NCBI GenBank assembly: GCA_907165065.1
Contig: OU015524.1
Location: forward strand, 30,814,795 to 30,878,794
Length of the DNA stretch: 64,000 bases
Direction: 5' to 3'
Origin: Caprimulgus europaeus
Lineage: Eukaryota; Chordata; Aves; Caprimulgiformes; Caprimulgidae
Made by a program: the position numbers and the translations under genes. Numbering within the stretch: position 1 is the stretch's first letter; each line of letters begins with the position of its first letter. Shown here in pieces: positions 48,841 through 60,820 of the stretch. The notes under the pieces were generated by a model. It saw only the letters and a program-made list of their open reading frames with translations, did not search any database and was not told where the DNA came from.

Positions 48841-51800
48841 CTTACTTTACGGGCAGTATCTGCAAAACGCTCTATGCCAAATCCCCTGCCAGCAGTTATT
48901 CCAAACCAAATTCACAACATATAAAGGATAAAGCAGTAGATGATGCTGATGTGCAGAAGCAGCAAAAAATCAAGGTTTTTTCCACTTACTCTACAGTTAA
49001 GTAATTGTGATACTCAGACATGCTGCCAGCTAGAGCATACTCCCCTTCAGCCCACCCCCTCACCCCGGTGCCAGCTGAAGACAGTCAGTGCCAGAGCTGT
49101 GGACCTGTGTGAAGGCTGGAGTGTCAGTGAGGTTAATATGGCTTGTCAGTTCATTTCGGGATGAGATGGTTTGTACAATACATTTAATCATTCCAAGTAG
49201 CCCTTTGCTGAAGCTTTCCCCTATAGGTCAAAGTTTTATTCTATTATTGGTATTAATATCACCTGGAATGTGTCAGTGGAAGTCAATAACCTTTGCTCTC
49301 TGCTAACTTATTCTGCAGGGCTATAATTACAGCTATATAAGATGCAAGCACGATGCAGCATGCGTACAATGACACGTATTTTTCTAGCAAAGGTAGAAGC
49401 AACTCTGTGCCACAGAAGCAGTATCAAACCTCACAAATCCCAATGGATATTCAAGGAACATCAGTCTGCTCCAATACACATCAGAGTCACTGTCTGCTTT
49501 CAGTTCCATTACTGTGTTCCTGAAATAAGGCTACAGGCTTAAAACCTACTGAACCAAATTTTTCCATTGCCTTCAGTGCAGAGCCCCGTATGTCCACGCA
49601 GTCAGCAGCGTGGTGGCGAGTGAGTCACCCTGATATACACCTGCAACAGCTTCTCCTCGGTTACCCGGGTCACAGCTCTCCCAACAAACAGGAGAGGCCA
49701 CAGAACAAGTCAGAACTCACGTTACCGAGGTCACTTGAGATTTCCAGTGACTAATCACTAGCTTTTATTATCACAAAAACACTAAATAAAGCTTCAGAGA
49801 TGCTTTGCCACTGAAAATATCTTCCAGTGCAGGTCTCCGCTTCCTGCGGCAGCACAGTTCTGTGGGCGTGGCTCCGTGCCGAGCAGGCTATTCCTGATAC
49901 ATCCTGTTTTTACTACTTTCAAAACTACGAGAGTTGCTGTATTCCTGCTAGCCGTCTTCCTGACAGAAACATGTGCATGTTGAGCATTGTTTTTCTACCC
50001 GAAGTAGACCTTTTGCCAAAAAGTTAGTCTGCTATTTTCCCTCATCTCCATTTGCTGTTGGAGAAATATTTTCCACAGCAAGACATTAGCCACTGAGCCC
50101 TGTGGGTAAATCCTGATAAAGTCTATTCAGTGAAGCTTTCCGCTTGTAATCAACATTTGCCCATGGAAACCAAAGCCCTTTATTTTATTTTTTTTTCTTT
50201 TCCTCCTCCAAAGGAGTTTAGCCCTGCATCATTTGGTTCTGGTTTTGAAAGTCTTTGCACAAGGGAACACATCCTTATTCTTTTATACATGGATATGGGA
50301 GAGCAGAACGAGACCTCACTTTTTGCTTTCTATATAATGAGTGTGTTCAGTGAAACCTTAATGCTGTACATTAATTTTCAAATCTGGAGCATGTTTTCAG
50401 ATAACACAGAGAAATTACTTCAAAACAAAGCAAGGGCATTAATAAACACAGTACCAGGAAATCCACAAAGGTTAAGTGATTTTCTACAGAGTAATTCATT
50501 CTCCTAATGAGTTTACTGCAGACAATGCTCTCTGTGAGCAGTTATTGCGTATGTATCTTTAATTTGTATGTTTATATAATTCATGGTAGTGCAAAATAAA
50601 TTTCTGTGTAAAGTGTCCTAATAGATGAAGTGAGGCTACAATATTCTTCCAGAGCTTGTCCATTACAGTACACACTGGCACGGAGTCCAGAGGGAGAGGA
50701 AGCCATTCAACATTAAGCAAAACAATTGCTGTCACCCTCCAGAGGGACTGGCTTTGTAAATGCTTATGTTAACACTGTACAAAAGAGTGGAGTGTCCGGG
50801 TAAAATTAGAATGATAAAGGGAGGCAAGAACTTTGTCCTCATTTTCATGAGATTTGGTTGGATAACTAATGATATTTGGATCTTTGTCCTAGAAGAAGAG
50901 AGCTCACCCTCTCCCAGCCGCAGACTGGGCACCCCTGAGAGCTAATTGTCACCGGCAAATGGAAAAGACGAAACAAAAAAGAAAAAACATTTCCAGTGTT
51001 TTCTATCCACAAAGCTGAAACACTCCCCTGTGTGTTTTCAATTTAACTAAAATAGCTCACTGTGTGTAAACAGCCACTCTATCTGCATCATTCATATTTG
51101 ATGGACTAGTCAGTACAACAGATACTTTTATCCATCCTGTAAGTGACGAGAAACTAGACACTTCAGTGTCTTGTGCTCCTCTCAGTTAACATGAGTGGCA
51201 GCAGCTGTTATTCTAGGCTCCTTAACATGTAATGTTTGATGTCGAGACAGGAAAATTGGAGATGTATCTAGTGGAATTTGGTATAACAAAAGTAACTTCC
51301 AGGATCAAACCCTCCCGGGAGAATACACAGGAAAGATCTCACCGTGTTTGACAACAACAGCCCAGGCATTTGTGTTCTTGGGCTTTAGAGATTGTATGAT
51401 AATAGTATTCTTATCAGGTTAAGAAGTAACTTGCTGAAAAGGTAGGGCACGATCTCAAGATGCTTTAATTCACATTGGCAGCAAAGTGCAAAGGTGGTCC
51501 AGAGCTCTGTCACCAGAGTCTGTAAAGTACATAGTAAATAGATGAACTTGTGCTTCACTATTAGGTTTTGCACATACAACTTCATAGCCCTGTACGAAAC
51601 ACGTGAGCAAACTTTTATGCCTATTGAAAACCAAGAGGAGATATTGTCACCTCCTTCTGCTTGGAAGAGATGAGAGTAGGTAGTTGACATGGGAACAAAT
51701 GTAGCATCCCAGAAACAGCACACAAAGGAAGGCAATCCTTCCTTCTCTGAGCAGGTACCTGAAGGCAGGAACTCCTGGCCCGGCCCACAGAAGAGTATGC

Positions 51801-51844
51801 TGGTGGTGGTAGTGAAATACCAGAAATTCCATTTAAAAATGAAA
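48841..51844. other. Single-copy non-coding DNA, no gene seen
   Basis: No exon, RNA gene or repeat family recognised. Frames of 60-125 codons are of chance length. Confidence 0.5.
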
Positions 51845-52009
51845 CTAAACTTCTTTCAGTGAGGGTGATCAAGCACAGGAATTGGTTGCCCAGAGAGATT
51901 GTGGGGCATACACACTTCAAAATAGTCAAAGTCCCATCAGAACATGGGGGATTGGACTAGATGATCTTTCGAGGTCCCTTCCAATCCCTAATATTCTGTG
52001 ATTCTGTGA
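51845..52009 (+). mobile_element. CR1 LINE 3' fragment, internally deleted
   Basis: Shows TTCTTTCAGTGAGGGTGATC, AATTGGTTGCCCAGAGAGAT, GGGGATTGGACTAGATGATC and GGTCCCTTCCAATCCC, then the tail ATTCTGTGATTCTGTGAC. The part between the GTTGCCCAGAG motif and the TTGGACTAGATGATC motif is shorter than in the other copies, so sequence has been lost there. Confidence 0.88.
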
Positions 52010-52095
52010 CTGGTTGACCATGCTTGGAGAAGGGGATTGGATTGAGTGGTTTCCAGAGGTGCCTTCAAACCTCAACCAAGCTGTGATTCTGTGAA
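52010..52095 (+). mobile_element. Second, very short CR1 3' tail in tandem
   Basis: GACCATGCTTGGAGAAGGGG, ATTGGATTGAGTGGTTTCCA, GAGGTGCCTTCAAACCTCAA and CTGTGATTCTGTGAA repeat the last ~85 bp of a CR1 element directly after the tail of the preceding fragment, in the same orientation. Confidence 0.8.
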
Positions 52096-54580
52096 AGGGA
52101 AGCTGGCAAAGGAAGGCCATAGACAGAAAATGATGTCACCAGTATTTGGCAGTGGGCTTTGGAGGAGTCATGTAGATATACCAAAAGAAAAGAGCTTCCT
52201 TTCCTTCTTTCCAGTCTCTCCCACCCCAACACACACCTTCTGTGCTAGCACGTGGGGAGGGAGGAGATGAGAAGGTGACCCCACAGCCAGAGCTTCAGAG
52301 CTCTCAGACCTGGAAAGACCAAGTGAGAAGGAGGACCATTCTCCTGCTTTAGGACAGACTCCAGGGAGGCTCACTAGACCTCTCGCCAGCTGGCATTGCA
52401 GTGACCTACCCTGCAGACTAAGGGGTTAGCACCTCGTGAGCTAAAATGCAGTTGCTTCATCCATGGCCTCACTAGAGAGGGCAGCTGCAGCCCAGTTTTT
52501 AAGCCTCTGCTCTGAAGCAAGAGTCGATGGAAAGAAAACTGTAATTTCTGCCTTCTCCTCGGGGAAGAAGCTGGAGAAGGTTTGTGCGAAGGTCATTTTA
52601 ATATTAAGCCAAAGGTCCAAGAAGCAACAGAGAAACAGTTCTGTTTTTCCAAATAAAGAGTTAGTAACTACATGGATATAAAACTTTCTCCTCTCATTTT
52701 AGCCAGGCTGGTCCTTCCTTCTTCCCGAGGGAACAGAGTAATTTCTTGGGCATGTTTTTATATATGCCACTGAGAGCCGGGAACAGGAGACAGCATGTGC
52801 TCGCTCGTGGGTTTATGGTACGGGGCCGCTGCATGGAGCAGAGTCGCAGGGCCAGGCTAGCTGTGTGGAGCAGGGCCAGGGCCCTTACAAACCCAGGCTT
52901 TGAGGTCTTCTGGAGCCAGGACGGCCACCAGCTTCTGACAGCCTCTTCAGTGGGTGTTGCAACATGCCTACAGCTAAGGTGGGAAGATCACTTCTCTCTG
53001 TTACTAAGAATATAGTCAGGGAAACACTACCCCCCCGAATCGCTTTAATATGCATCACGCTGCCACTTATACTTTATGACTCTATTTGCACCCTCTGTGT
53101 CAGCTCAGCTCGAGCCCACCGCTGCTGCCAAGCTCCGGCAGCTTTTCCCTCACACGCACTGGAGAAGGGGGGAGAGCAGAAGAAAGCAAGCTTTCCATGA
53201 GACTTCTGCTGAGATGCGAGAATGGAGCTCACCTCCTGCCCTGCAGCATTGCTTGCATCCACCAAAGGCAGGAAGTAAAGCAGAGAAAACTGCTCAGGGG
53301 GCATGAATGGAAATAGGGTGACTTAAAGCTACAGGTCAGGTGGAGAATGCAGAAGCAGGTTCATTTTTAGATTAAATCAGCCCAGGTCTGTGATAGGACC
53401 CATGAGATGTAAGCAGCACAGAACCACCATCACAGGGTTCCCCTCTGCTTACCAAGTGACTCACTGGCTGATGGGCACAAGGCAACGTGGGTGACAGAAA
53501 TACTCCTGAGGTGACCTCTAGCTACAAGGGCCACACAGGTGCCATACACAGGAGCAGAAAGAGGGATAAGAGCTGAAAGACCCGGGCTCTCTCCCTGTCA
53601 TCTCCCTGTGCAAAAGTCTGCCATAAATAAAGGCTTAGGTAGAAGGAGTTGTCCTTCCTCTGTACCTTGTCACCTCAGATGGGGAGTACAGCTGGTTACG
53701 CAGCCGACCTGCTTATTCTGCTGTGCACTGCAGCTGGCTGCAGGAGGGAACATGCTGCAGATCCTTACAATGTAATGCTGTTCCCAGGCTAACAAATATT
53801 AACATTTCTTTTAGGTGTTCTGGACAAAAGCAGGACGCTGCTATAGCTCTCCTATGATTGCCTAAAGCCCTGAACATTGAGCATCTGGGGATTTGTATAT
53901 ATTCCTTATCTTAAACTATTGCTTAGCAACAGACTTTAACTAAGGACATATTTGTGAAACTGTCAGGCGTATCCACATCTGCTAAGTGTAAAGCAACAAA
54001 CACACCTTTCCAAATTATCTCTGCTATCTCACATATGTTGCAGATGATCAAACTAAGCAGAAGGTTATCAGCTGTATAGGCTCTTAGTATTTTTGCAATG
54101 CTAATAAAGTGATCCCAACCTGGGTGAATCAAAGCCTTTTCACTGCAGAAAAGGTATCTTTGCATACCAAGTAGGTTGCAGAGGGATGAACACCCAGCAG
54201 GACCCAGCATGATGCAGTTCTGTGGCCGCTCCTCCCACATGGAGAGGAGCAATGTACATGTTTATCTAGCAAGCATTAGGTGTTCCCCTGACACTCTGCT
54301 ACGTGTGTGCATACTAATGAAGAGCTCTGTTTTGGAAAAAGAAAACCTCACACTTTCTTAAATGAGACTTTAGATACCATCTTGGTTTCTATCAATCCAG
54401 CTATTCCATCAAGCAGTTAAGAGGGCAAAGCTTAACACTGGTATTGTACCTCGAACTGGATTGCAGCTGACAGTCCACGGTTACACTTCTCAGTTATGTT
54501 GCAGAGGAATCTTTCCCCTTCCAGTTACTAGGCTGTACTTTACCGCTATAAGCTACAATGTAAATATAACACACATCTAG
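52096..54580. other. Single-copy non-coding DNA, no gene seen
   Basis: Contains a stretch at 53,070-53,320 open in several overlapping frames on both strands, which reflects composition rather than a gene. Nothing else recognised. Confidence 0.5.
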
Positions 54581-54802
54581 GCAGATATAAGGAAGAAATT
54601 TTTTACAATGAGGGTGGTGAAGCACTGGAACAGGTTGCCCAGAGAGGTGGTAGAAGCCCCATCCCTGGAAACATTCAAGGTCAGGCTGGACGGGGCCTGA
54701 GCAACCCGATCTAGTTGAAGATGTCCCTGCTCAGTGCAGGGGGGTTGGGCTAGATGACCTTTAAAGGTCCCTTCCGACCCAAACCATTCTGTGATTCTAT
54801 GA
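54581..54802 (+). mobile_element. CR1 LINE 3' fragment, plus strand
   Basis: Motifs in order: GCAGATATAAGGAAGAAATT, GGTGAAGCACTGGAACAGGT, AGAAGCCCCATCCCTGGAAA, GGGGGGTTGGGCTAGATGAC and GTCCCTTCCGACCCAAACC, with the tail ATTCTGTGATTCTATGAG. The start is uncertain by about 20 bp. Confidence 0.92.
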
Positions 54803-54960
54803 GCTACATGCTAATTGGGCCTGGAATGGTGAATGAACACACACGCCCTTCTTGCCTCCTTGCATCCTTGAACCCCAGCAGCTGGTGCCTGTACTTCACC
54901 AGGACTGTCCTGTGGAACACCCACAGTGGACTTCTGCAGCTAAAGGGTCCCTTCCTCTGC

Positions 54961-55065
54961 AGAATCACAGGATTGCTTAGGTTGGAAAGGACCTCTAAAA
55001 TCATCGAGTCCAACTGTTAACCTAACACTGCCGAGTCCACCACTAAACCATGTCCCTAGGCGACA
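54961..55065 (-). mobile_element. Short CR1 LINE 3' fragment, minus strand
   Basis: Antisense CR1: AGAATCACAGGATTGCTTAG (inverted tail), then GTTGGAAAGGACCTCTAAAA, TCATCGAGTCCAACTG and CACCACTAAACCATGTCCCT. This is a CR1 subfamily 3' end different from that of the neighbouring copy at 54,581-54,802, and lies tail-to-tail with it. Confidence 0.9.
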
Positions 55066-58000
55066 CGTGCACTGCTGTGCTTCCCTCCACTGCACACACC
55101 CTGTCCTCTGTGCACCAGCATCACAGCCATGTGTGCACCTCGTAAAAGGGACAGAGTTTGAGAGGCAGGTTGTTCAGCACAGGTTTCTCCCCTTAGTTTC
55201 ACAAAAACTGCTGAACTATATTTTACAATGTTAGAAGAGCTTACATCGTCACTCCAAGGGCTTGGGGAGGCAGAAGGCAATCCCACATGATCCTTATCTT
55301 TGTTAGCACATGCTTGTAACACCATCATTAACAGAAAGGACAGGCACACTGATGCTCCGGCTGCTGTGGTGCCAGCTACTTCCAAAGACACAATAAAATT
55401 CCTAATGCCCGGTCAAAGCTACAGGAAAGGAAAAGAAGTCTTTCAGACTGGAGGAAATATGAAGCACCAAACAGTAATGAGCAGACAGCAAATTAAGGCA
55501 GTCCTTGTAGACAGCCCTATTGTAAATGGTATCATCTCAGTGCTGACTTAAAACTGAGCAGTGTACCAGACCTGCTGCAGCTTTTAAGGTTTTAATCCAG
55601 TTTTTAAACGATTCATTTGAGACCCTTCATGAGCACTTAAAACAGAAGCTGCAGTCAGGTCTGTATCGTCTTAAGACATGCTGACATTAATGGCCATGCT
55701 GGCAAGAGTGAAATCAGTGCTTAGTTCTGGGATGTGCTGGACACCTACATCTTGCACTGGAGTCAGAATTGTACATCCTCCATCTTTACTCGTTGTCTCA
55801 TCAGTTAAAAGAGGGAGTGGAGAAATAGAGAAAAGAAAAAGAGGAGAAAGAGCAGGATTCCCTATTAGATCTCACTGATTGTACCCTGTAGCCCAGAAAA
55901 GCAGATTCAGTCGAGTTTCCAAAACTTAGATATTCTCCTGGTATGCTCTCAGTCTGGGAACACCGAGTCCATCCCTGTTAAGGACAGGGGGGAAGAAGGA
56001 GAGATGGTCCTGTGCCAGCAGGATCAAGCCACTTTTGTCAGGGCTCCATGAGCAGGAGCAGCACAGGGGATTAAAATCCTTTCTGAAATTCTGACGACAA
56101 GAGGGAACACAGTTCTCCCATTATACTCCCGCAGATAAATATTTGAAAGCAACTATAAAGAAAACTCAGCCATGCGTCCCCTGCTACCTACCAGGCAGCC
56201 ACGTCTGCACAATGGGAGCCGTGCTCAGACAAACAGCAACACAAGGAGGTTGAATGTACCAAGCTCACAGGCACCAATCTCTATTGATTTCTGCTGAGCA
56301 CTACTATTTTATAGACATACCTGTTTATTTTAAAGCCATCTGAGGATGTATTTTTCACTACACAGTGGGAATACCAGTATCACAGACCTTGAGGTTTGTA
56401 TTCAAAGATGAGAAGAGGGAAGAGCAGAACCACCTCCCCTACTTGAATGGGACCCCCAGGGTTATACCAGCAGAAATACAATTGGTGGCAAAAAACCCCT
56501 ACAGATCAGGTTGCAGGTTTGAGTTATTCATCAGTCTTTTCCTTCCGTTCAGGGACTCATTAAATCAGGCACTGCAGATCCGTTCACAGTAAAGGTAACC
56601 TGAGAGCAAAGGCTAGCCCTTAACCTCACACAAGTCAAGAGCCTGTCTTTGGTGAACAATAACTGAAATGTTGGTGGTAAGGCAGAAGTACATAAGCTAC
56701 CGACTTCTCCACACTGGGGCAAGTTGGGGTGTGGGAGGGCTTCAGAATCAGGATCTTGTTCAGGACCTTTCCTAGAAAACTAAGTCAAGCCCAAGGGCAA
56801 TTAGCAGGAAGGACAGCAGCTCACTGGGCTGGATGTCCCACCAAGCAGCAGGCAGGGAGCGTGTGCTTGGGGCTCCTCTCCACTCTTATGCAGGCTCAGT
56901 AGTGGTAACACTGCTGACCACGGTGAAGGCACACCTAATTAACACCACTCCAAGCAAGGAAAGGATCAGGTTGGCTTCAGCATTCAGATTTAATTTCCTT
57001 TCCTGGATCAGCATTTCCAAAAGCTCTTCCAAGTCCTTTATGTGCTAGAGGAGGAAAAGCTCTAGACAGACCTGTCCCATCCATTGTCAGATCTGACATA
57101 GTACAGTCAGGCTAAGTCAAGAAACCTTTGTGCTTCCCAGCACTAAGGAGCACCATAGAATTTGTCTGCCCAGAAGGCCATGGAGGTATGATCAGACTCT
57201 TCTGCATGCATCTGCATGCATCCTAGTCATTTAGATGAAGCACAAAAAAATCTATTTCTTACAGGACTGACAAAAAATGCAGTGTTGGGCAATCTGCATG
57301 TTACAAGTGCTCACAACACAGAAGCAGATGGCCACCTAAACTCTCCCCTTCCTTTGGGTGCAAGTTTCTCCCAACCTCCACAGGAGCAGTGACCTTTAGA
57401 ATTATTCAAATTTCAAGAAAGTCCAAAGTCTGATCCGAGATCGGATTCCCTCTGAGCTGGGCACTGCAAAGCTGCAGGGGCCTTTCTCCCAGTGTTTGCA
57501 GCCTAAGCAGATAATGCCTGGGCCTGCTAACAGAGAACAGGAATGCAATTTATCCATGGACAAGCACCAGGGCACAGAGCAGGGGCTGAAATACAAGTTG
57601 TGTTTCCTTAGTACTAACGCAGAGCTGCAGGCAAGCCAGGAAGGATGCAGAGCCCAGCAGCAAGTCTTTTCCCTTGCCCCTTTAGGAACACTGTGATGCA
57701 AAAATGGCAAGCAGGACACAGGCAGAACTGGTTGATAGGCGCTAGACCACACTATTTCCAGTATCTAAATGGCTCCCCTGTCCTTAAGTGCAGTAAACCA
57801 CTCTATTTTATCTCATATCCTTAGCTAGTTACTGATTACCAGAGCTAATAAAACCACTACAAATAATTCACAGGCTGCAAAGACATTGTTCATCCCAGGG
57901 ACAGGAACATTTACCAATCCCACCTGATACTGGGGATAAGTCTGCTCTGGGTTGCCCCATCTCTTCTGAAGTCTTCCTCTAGCAAGAAGCACCAGGAGAT

Positions 58001-60710
58001 ATTACAGCTTTCTGCTTTGATGTGTCTCAGTCAAATAGAGATTTATGATGCCTGATAAGAGTGGCTCTCCCACCTCTACATTTGTTTCTCCTTTTGTCCT
58101 TACTCTCCTTTGAGGCAGCTACACCCATCTGCTCCACCCTCCTTCTGAGGGTGTCTTTCCATATGGACAGGAAACACACAATAACATTCATTTTCCCTGG
58201 GTGTATCAGGGGGACCCACCTCCGCTCCTGGCTGGGTGGAAAGGACCATGCCAGCCAAGAGGAACTTCACAGGCAAGAAGATTTAGGAAAGCTGTGAGAG
58301 ACAAATGAAATGGGGACAAGGCGTTTCTGTGATGCCATGCCTTGTTCATAGGGCTTCCCTGGGCGGGGTGGCAACCCCTGGCCATGCTCACCTGTCTGCT
58401 CCCCATGGCAGCTCACCAACCTCTAGTTAGTTTCCCGAGGACACGGCGTACCGCAGCCCCCAAATTTCTTTTCTTTCCATTTCACCCAGAGTACCAGGCA
58501 GGCCTTATACTGGCCCTTTTCACCACTGCTAAGGAAATAATGTAAAGCAACAGCTGAGACAAGAAGGGACTTGCCCTCTCTCAGCAGCTGGACACCTTCC
58601 TGGCATAGCACATCAATACAAGCACATCAGTATGGGCACATGCATTGCTAATGCGTCAGTAGATGCACGCAGGACACCAAAGCCACCATACAAATTTGAC
58701 TGCCAAATTAAGAGCAGAATTTTTTACTGCCTTTCAAAAGCAGTTCAATGTTTCCTGAATGAGTATCAGCCACAGCACTTTGTGGAAAGCTTTTCCTGCC
58801 TGAGGATCACCAGGAACCACATAAATAAAACACCTCCAGGAAGGTCTTGCTTGCCATTGCTCGTCATCAGCAGCGACATGCCCTGTCCTACCAATCTCTC
58901 TCCTGTTAATGCAAGGTTTTCCAAGACTGCTCAGCCTCACATAGAGAAGAATTACACAAATATAACAATTTACAATTTCAGCAAGAGCAATGCTGATGAA
59001 TTTAATACACCATGAGGTTACATAGTGCATTTTAGAAGCTTATTCTACAGTTTCCTTTGTATGTGTCCCACTTCTTTTGTAGTATTAAGGCCCAGTTATT
59101 TATTTCACTCATCTAAGCAGAAACCTAAATCTTCACCCACTCTGGGAACACAGCACACTCTATCATCTTGTGAACAATCCACTATGTGTTTTTAGGACTA
59201 CTTCAAGAAAATGGCAAAAACCAAAAAAGGTAAAAAAAAGAAAAATAAACTTTATATCCCTATGAAGTGTTTAGTCTTACAGGTCTCAGGAGAGGATTCG
59301 TGCACCTTGGAAGGCTGACCTCTAATTGAAAATAACTGTATGGATTAGAAAGCATTTCTGAAATATTTAAAGCCAGCACATGGAAATAAAGGCCATGCCT
59401 GATTTAAAATGGCTGAACTGGTTTCCCTCAAGCCCACATGCATGAAACCAGTTTCAAAAGGAAACCATCTGGAAGAGTTCAGCTCACTACATGAAGTTTC
59501 AGAAAGTTGTAAGCAGTTGTAAGTGCCAGAGAAGCAGCAAAAATAGAATTAAAACCACTTTAGCAACCCTAAGCAGCACAGAGAGCACCGCTCCCGCCAG
59601 AGCTCCTGGCTGCAACAGATGTGTAACACACGCAGAGCTCTCAGAGCACAAGTGTTCCCACTGAAGTCCTTTAAGTTATACACTGACCTAGGTACAATCC
59701 TGAAATTGGACCAGAAAATAAAACTTACAGAGTTTGCACCCTTTTTTATTACTATCAATAAGGACATTTGCTTATGTTTAGAGCCTTCTTTTCTATTAAC
59801 ATTTACCTAATCATGGTTTCTTGTCATCAGGTTTATTTCTACTTGTCCTGCCAGAGGGCTGTTCAGGTTTTTTAGAAAATTTTTTCAGTCGTCTTCCCCC
59901 CGCCACAGACCTGAATATTTTTTCTTCCCCTGAGCCTCATGGCCTGTGACTCTCTCTTCATTTGCAGTTACTTCCAAACCACTTCTCAGGTTCCCCCAAG
60001 TGAGAAATTGTATCTGTAGAGAGAGGCATTTTCTTCCCCCTTGTATTCCTGACACTGTTTTGCAAGTTGAAGATGCTGTGCTCCTGACCCAAGTTCATGG
60101 CTGCCTAGGAAACCACCTTGTAGGTGCAGAGCTTCCAGGCCCTGGTGTTGCCCACATAAATGGAAAACAAACAATATCAGATAAAGGAGGGAGGAACAAG
60201 CAGTAAACTCCCAGGGCTGTTAGACAAGGACTTCCTTTAGGAACCCTGTATTGCAAAAAGGTCTGAAACCTCCAAACAAGAGCCAAGCCTCATTTGTGCC
60301 CCATATTATTCAGTAGCAATTAATGCCTTTGAATAACTATTTTGACCCAGAGATCTCAAAAGTATTCTTCAAAGGGTGAGAATGTCGTTATCTCTATAGA
60401 TGGGTAGGGAAGGCAAAACACAGAAAGATGAAATTACTTGCCCATGTTCATCACATCTCTCCAGTCCCCCCTGAGTGCACTGCTGAGCCACATTGCTCCC
60501 AGTAACAGAAAGCCCAGAAAAAATGTCCAGGAGGATCCCCAGGTTTTACTCATTTACAAGCACATACTACCCAATTCTCCGTTCATTGGCTCATGCACTC
60601 AGAGAGAAGTACAGGCACAAATCTGTGCCAAATCAGGGGCTCAGAATGAGATGCAGGATGAGAGGGTACTAATTTAAAAGGCAAGCACCCATTTGTTACC
60701 TGCTTTGCAG
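55066..60710. other. Single-copy non-coding DNA, no gene seen
   Basis: About 5.6 kb without recognisable exons or repeat families. A short A-rich tract lies near 59,212-59,250. Open frames up to 127 codons have no family resemblance. Confidence 0.5.
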
Positions 60711-60820
60711 AGCCAGCGACCCGCCCACGGCACGTTGTGCGCTGAGGGTGGGCAGCAAGGGGCTCCCTGCGCGTCAGTCACGCACCAGTCTGGGATTCCC
60801 CGGCTCTCGGCGAACTCAGT
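60711..60820. other. CpG-dense patch
   Basis: About eleven CpG dinucleotides in 110 bp (GCGACCCGCCCACGGCACG, GCGCGTCAGTCACGC, CCCCGGCTCTCGGCGAAC) within CpG-poor DNA. Possible cryptic regulatory element; no TATA box, exon or ORF start is tied to it. Confidence 0.35.

Noticed and set aside
53074-53316. Several overlapping frames on both strands
   Set aside because: Open in many frames at once because of local composition. No single frame shows conserved character.
54754-55020. 88-codon plus-strand frame
   Set aside because: Spans the tails of two CR1 copies and the gap between them; not a gene.
60095-60286. PGPG motif in a minus-strand frame, as a possible STPG4 (sperm-tail PG-rich repeat) exon expected by synteny
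   Set aside because: A single short PGPG without the repeated motif or splice sites; coincidence is more likely.
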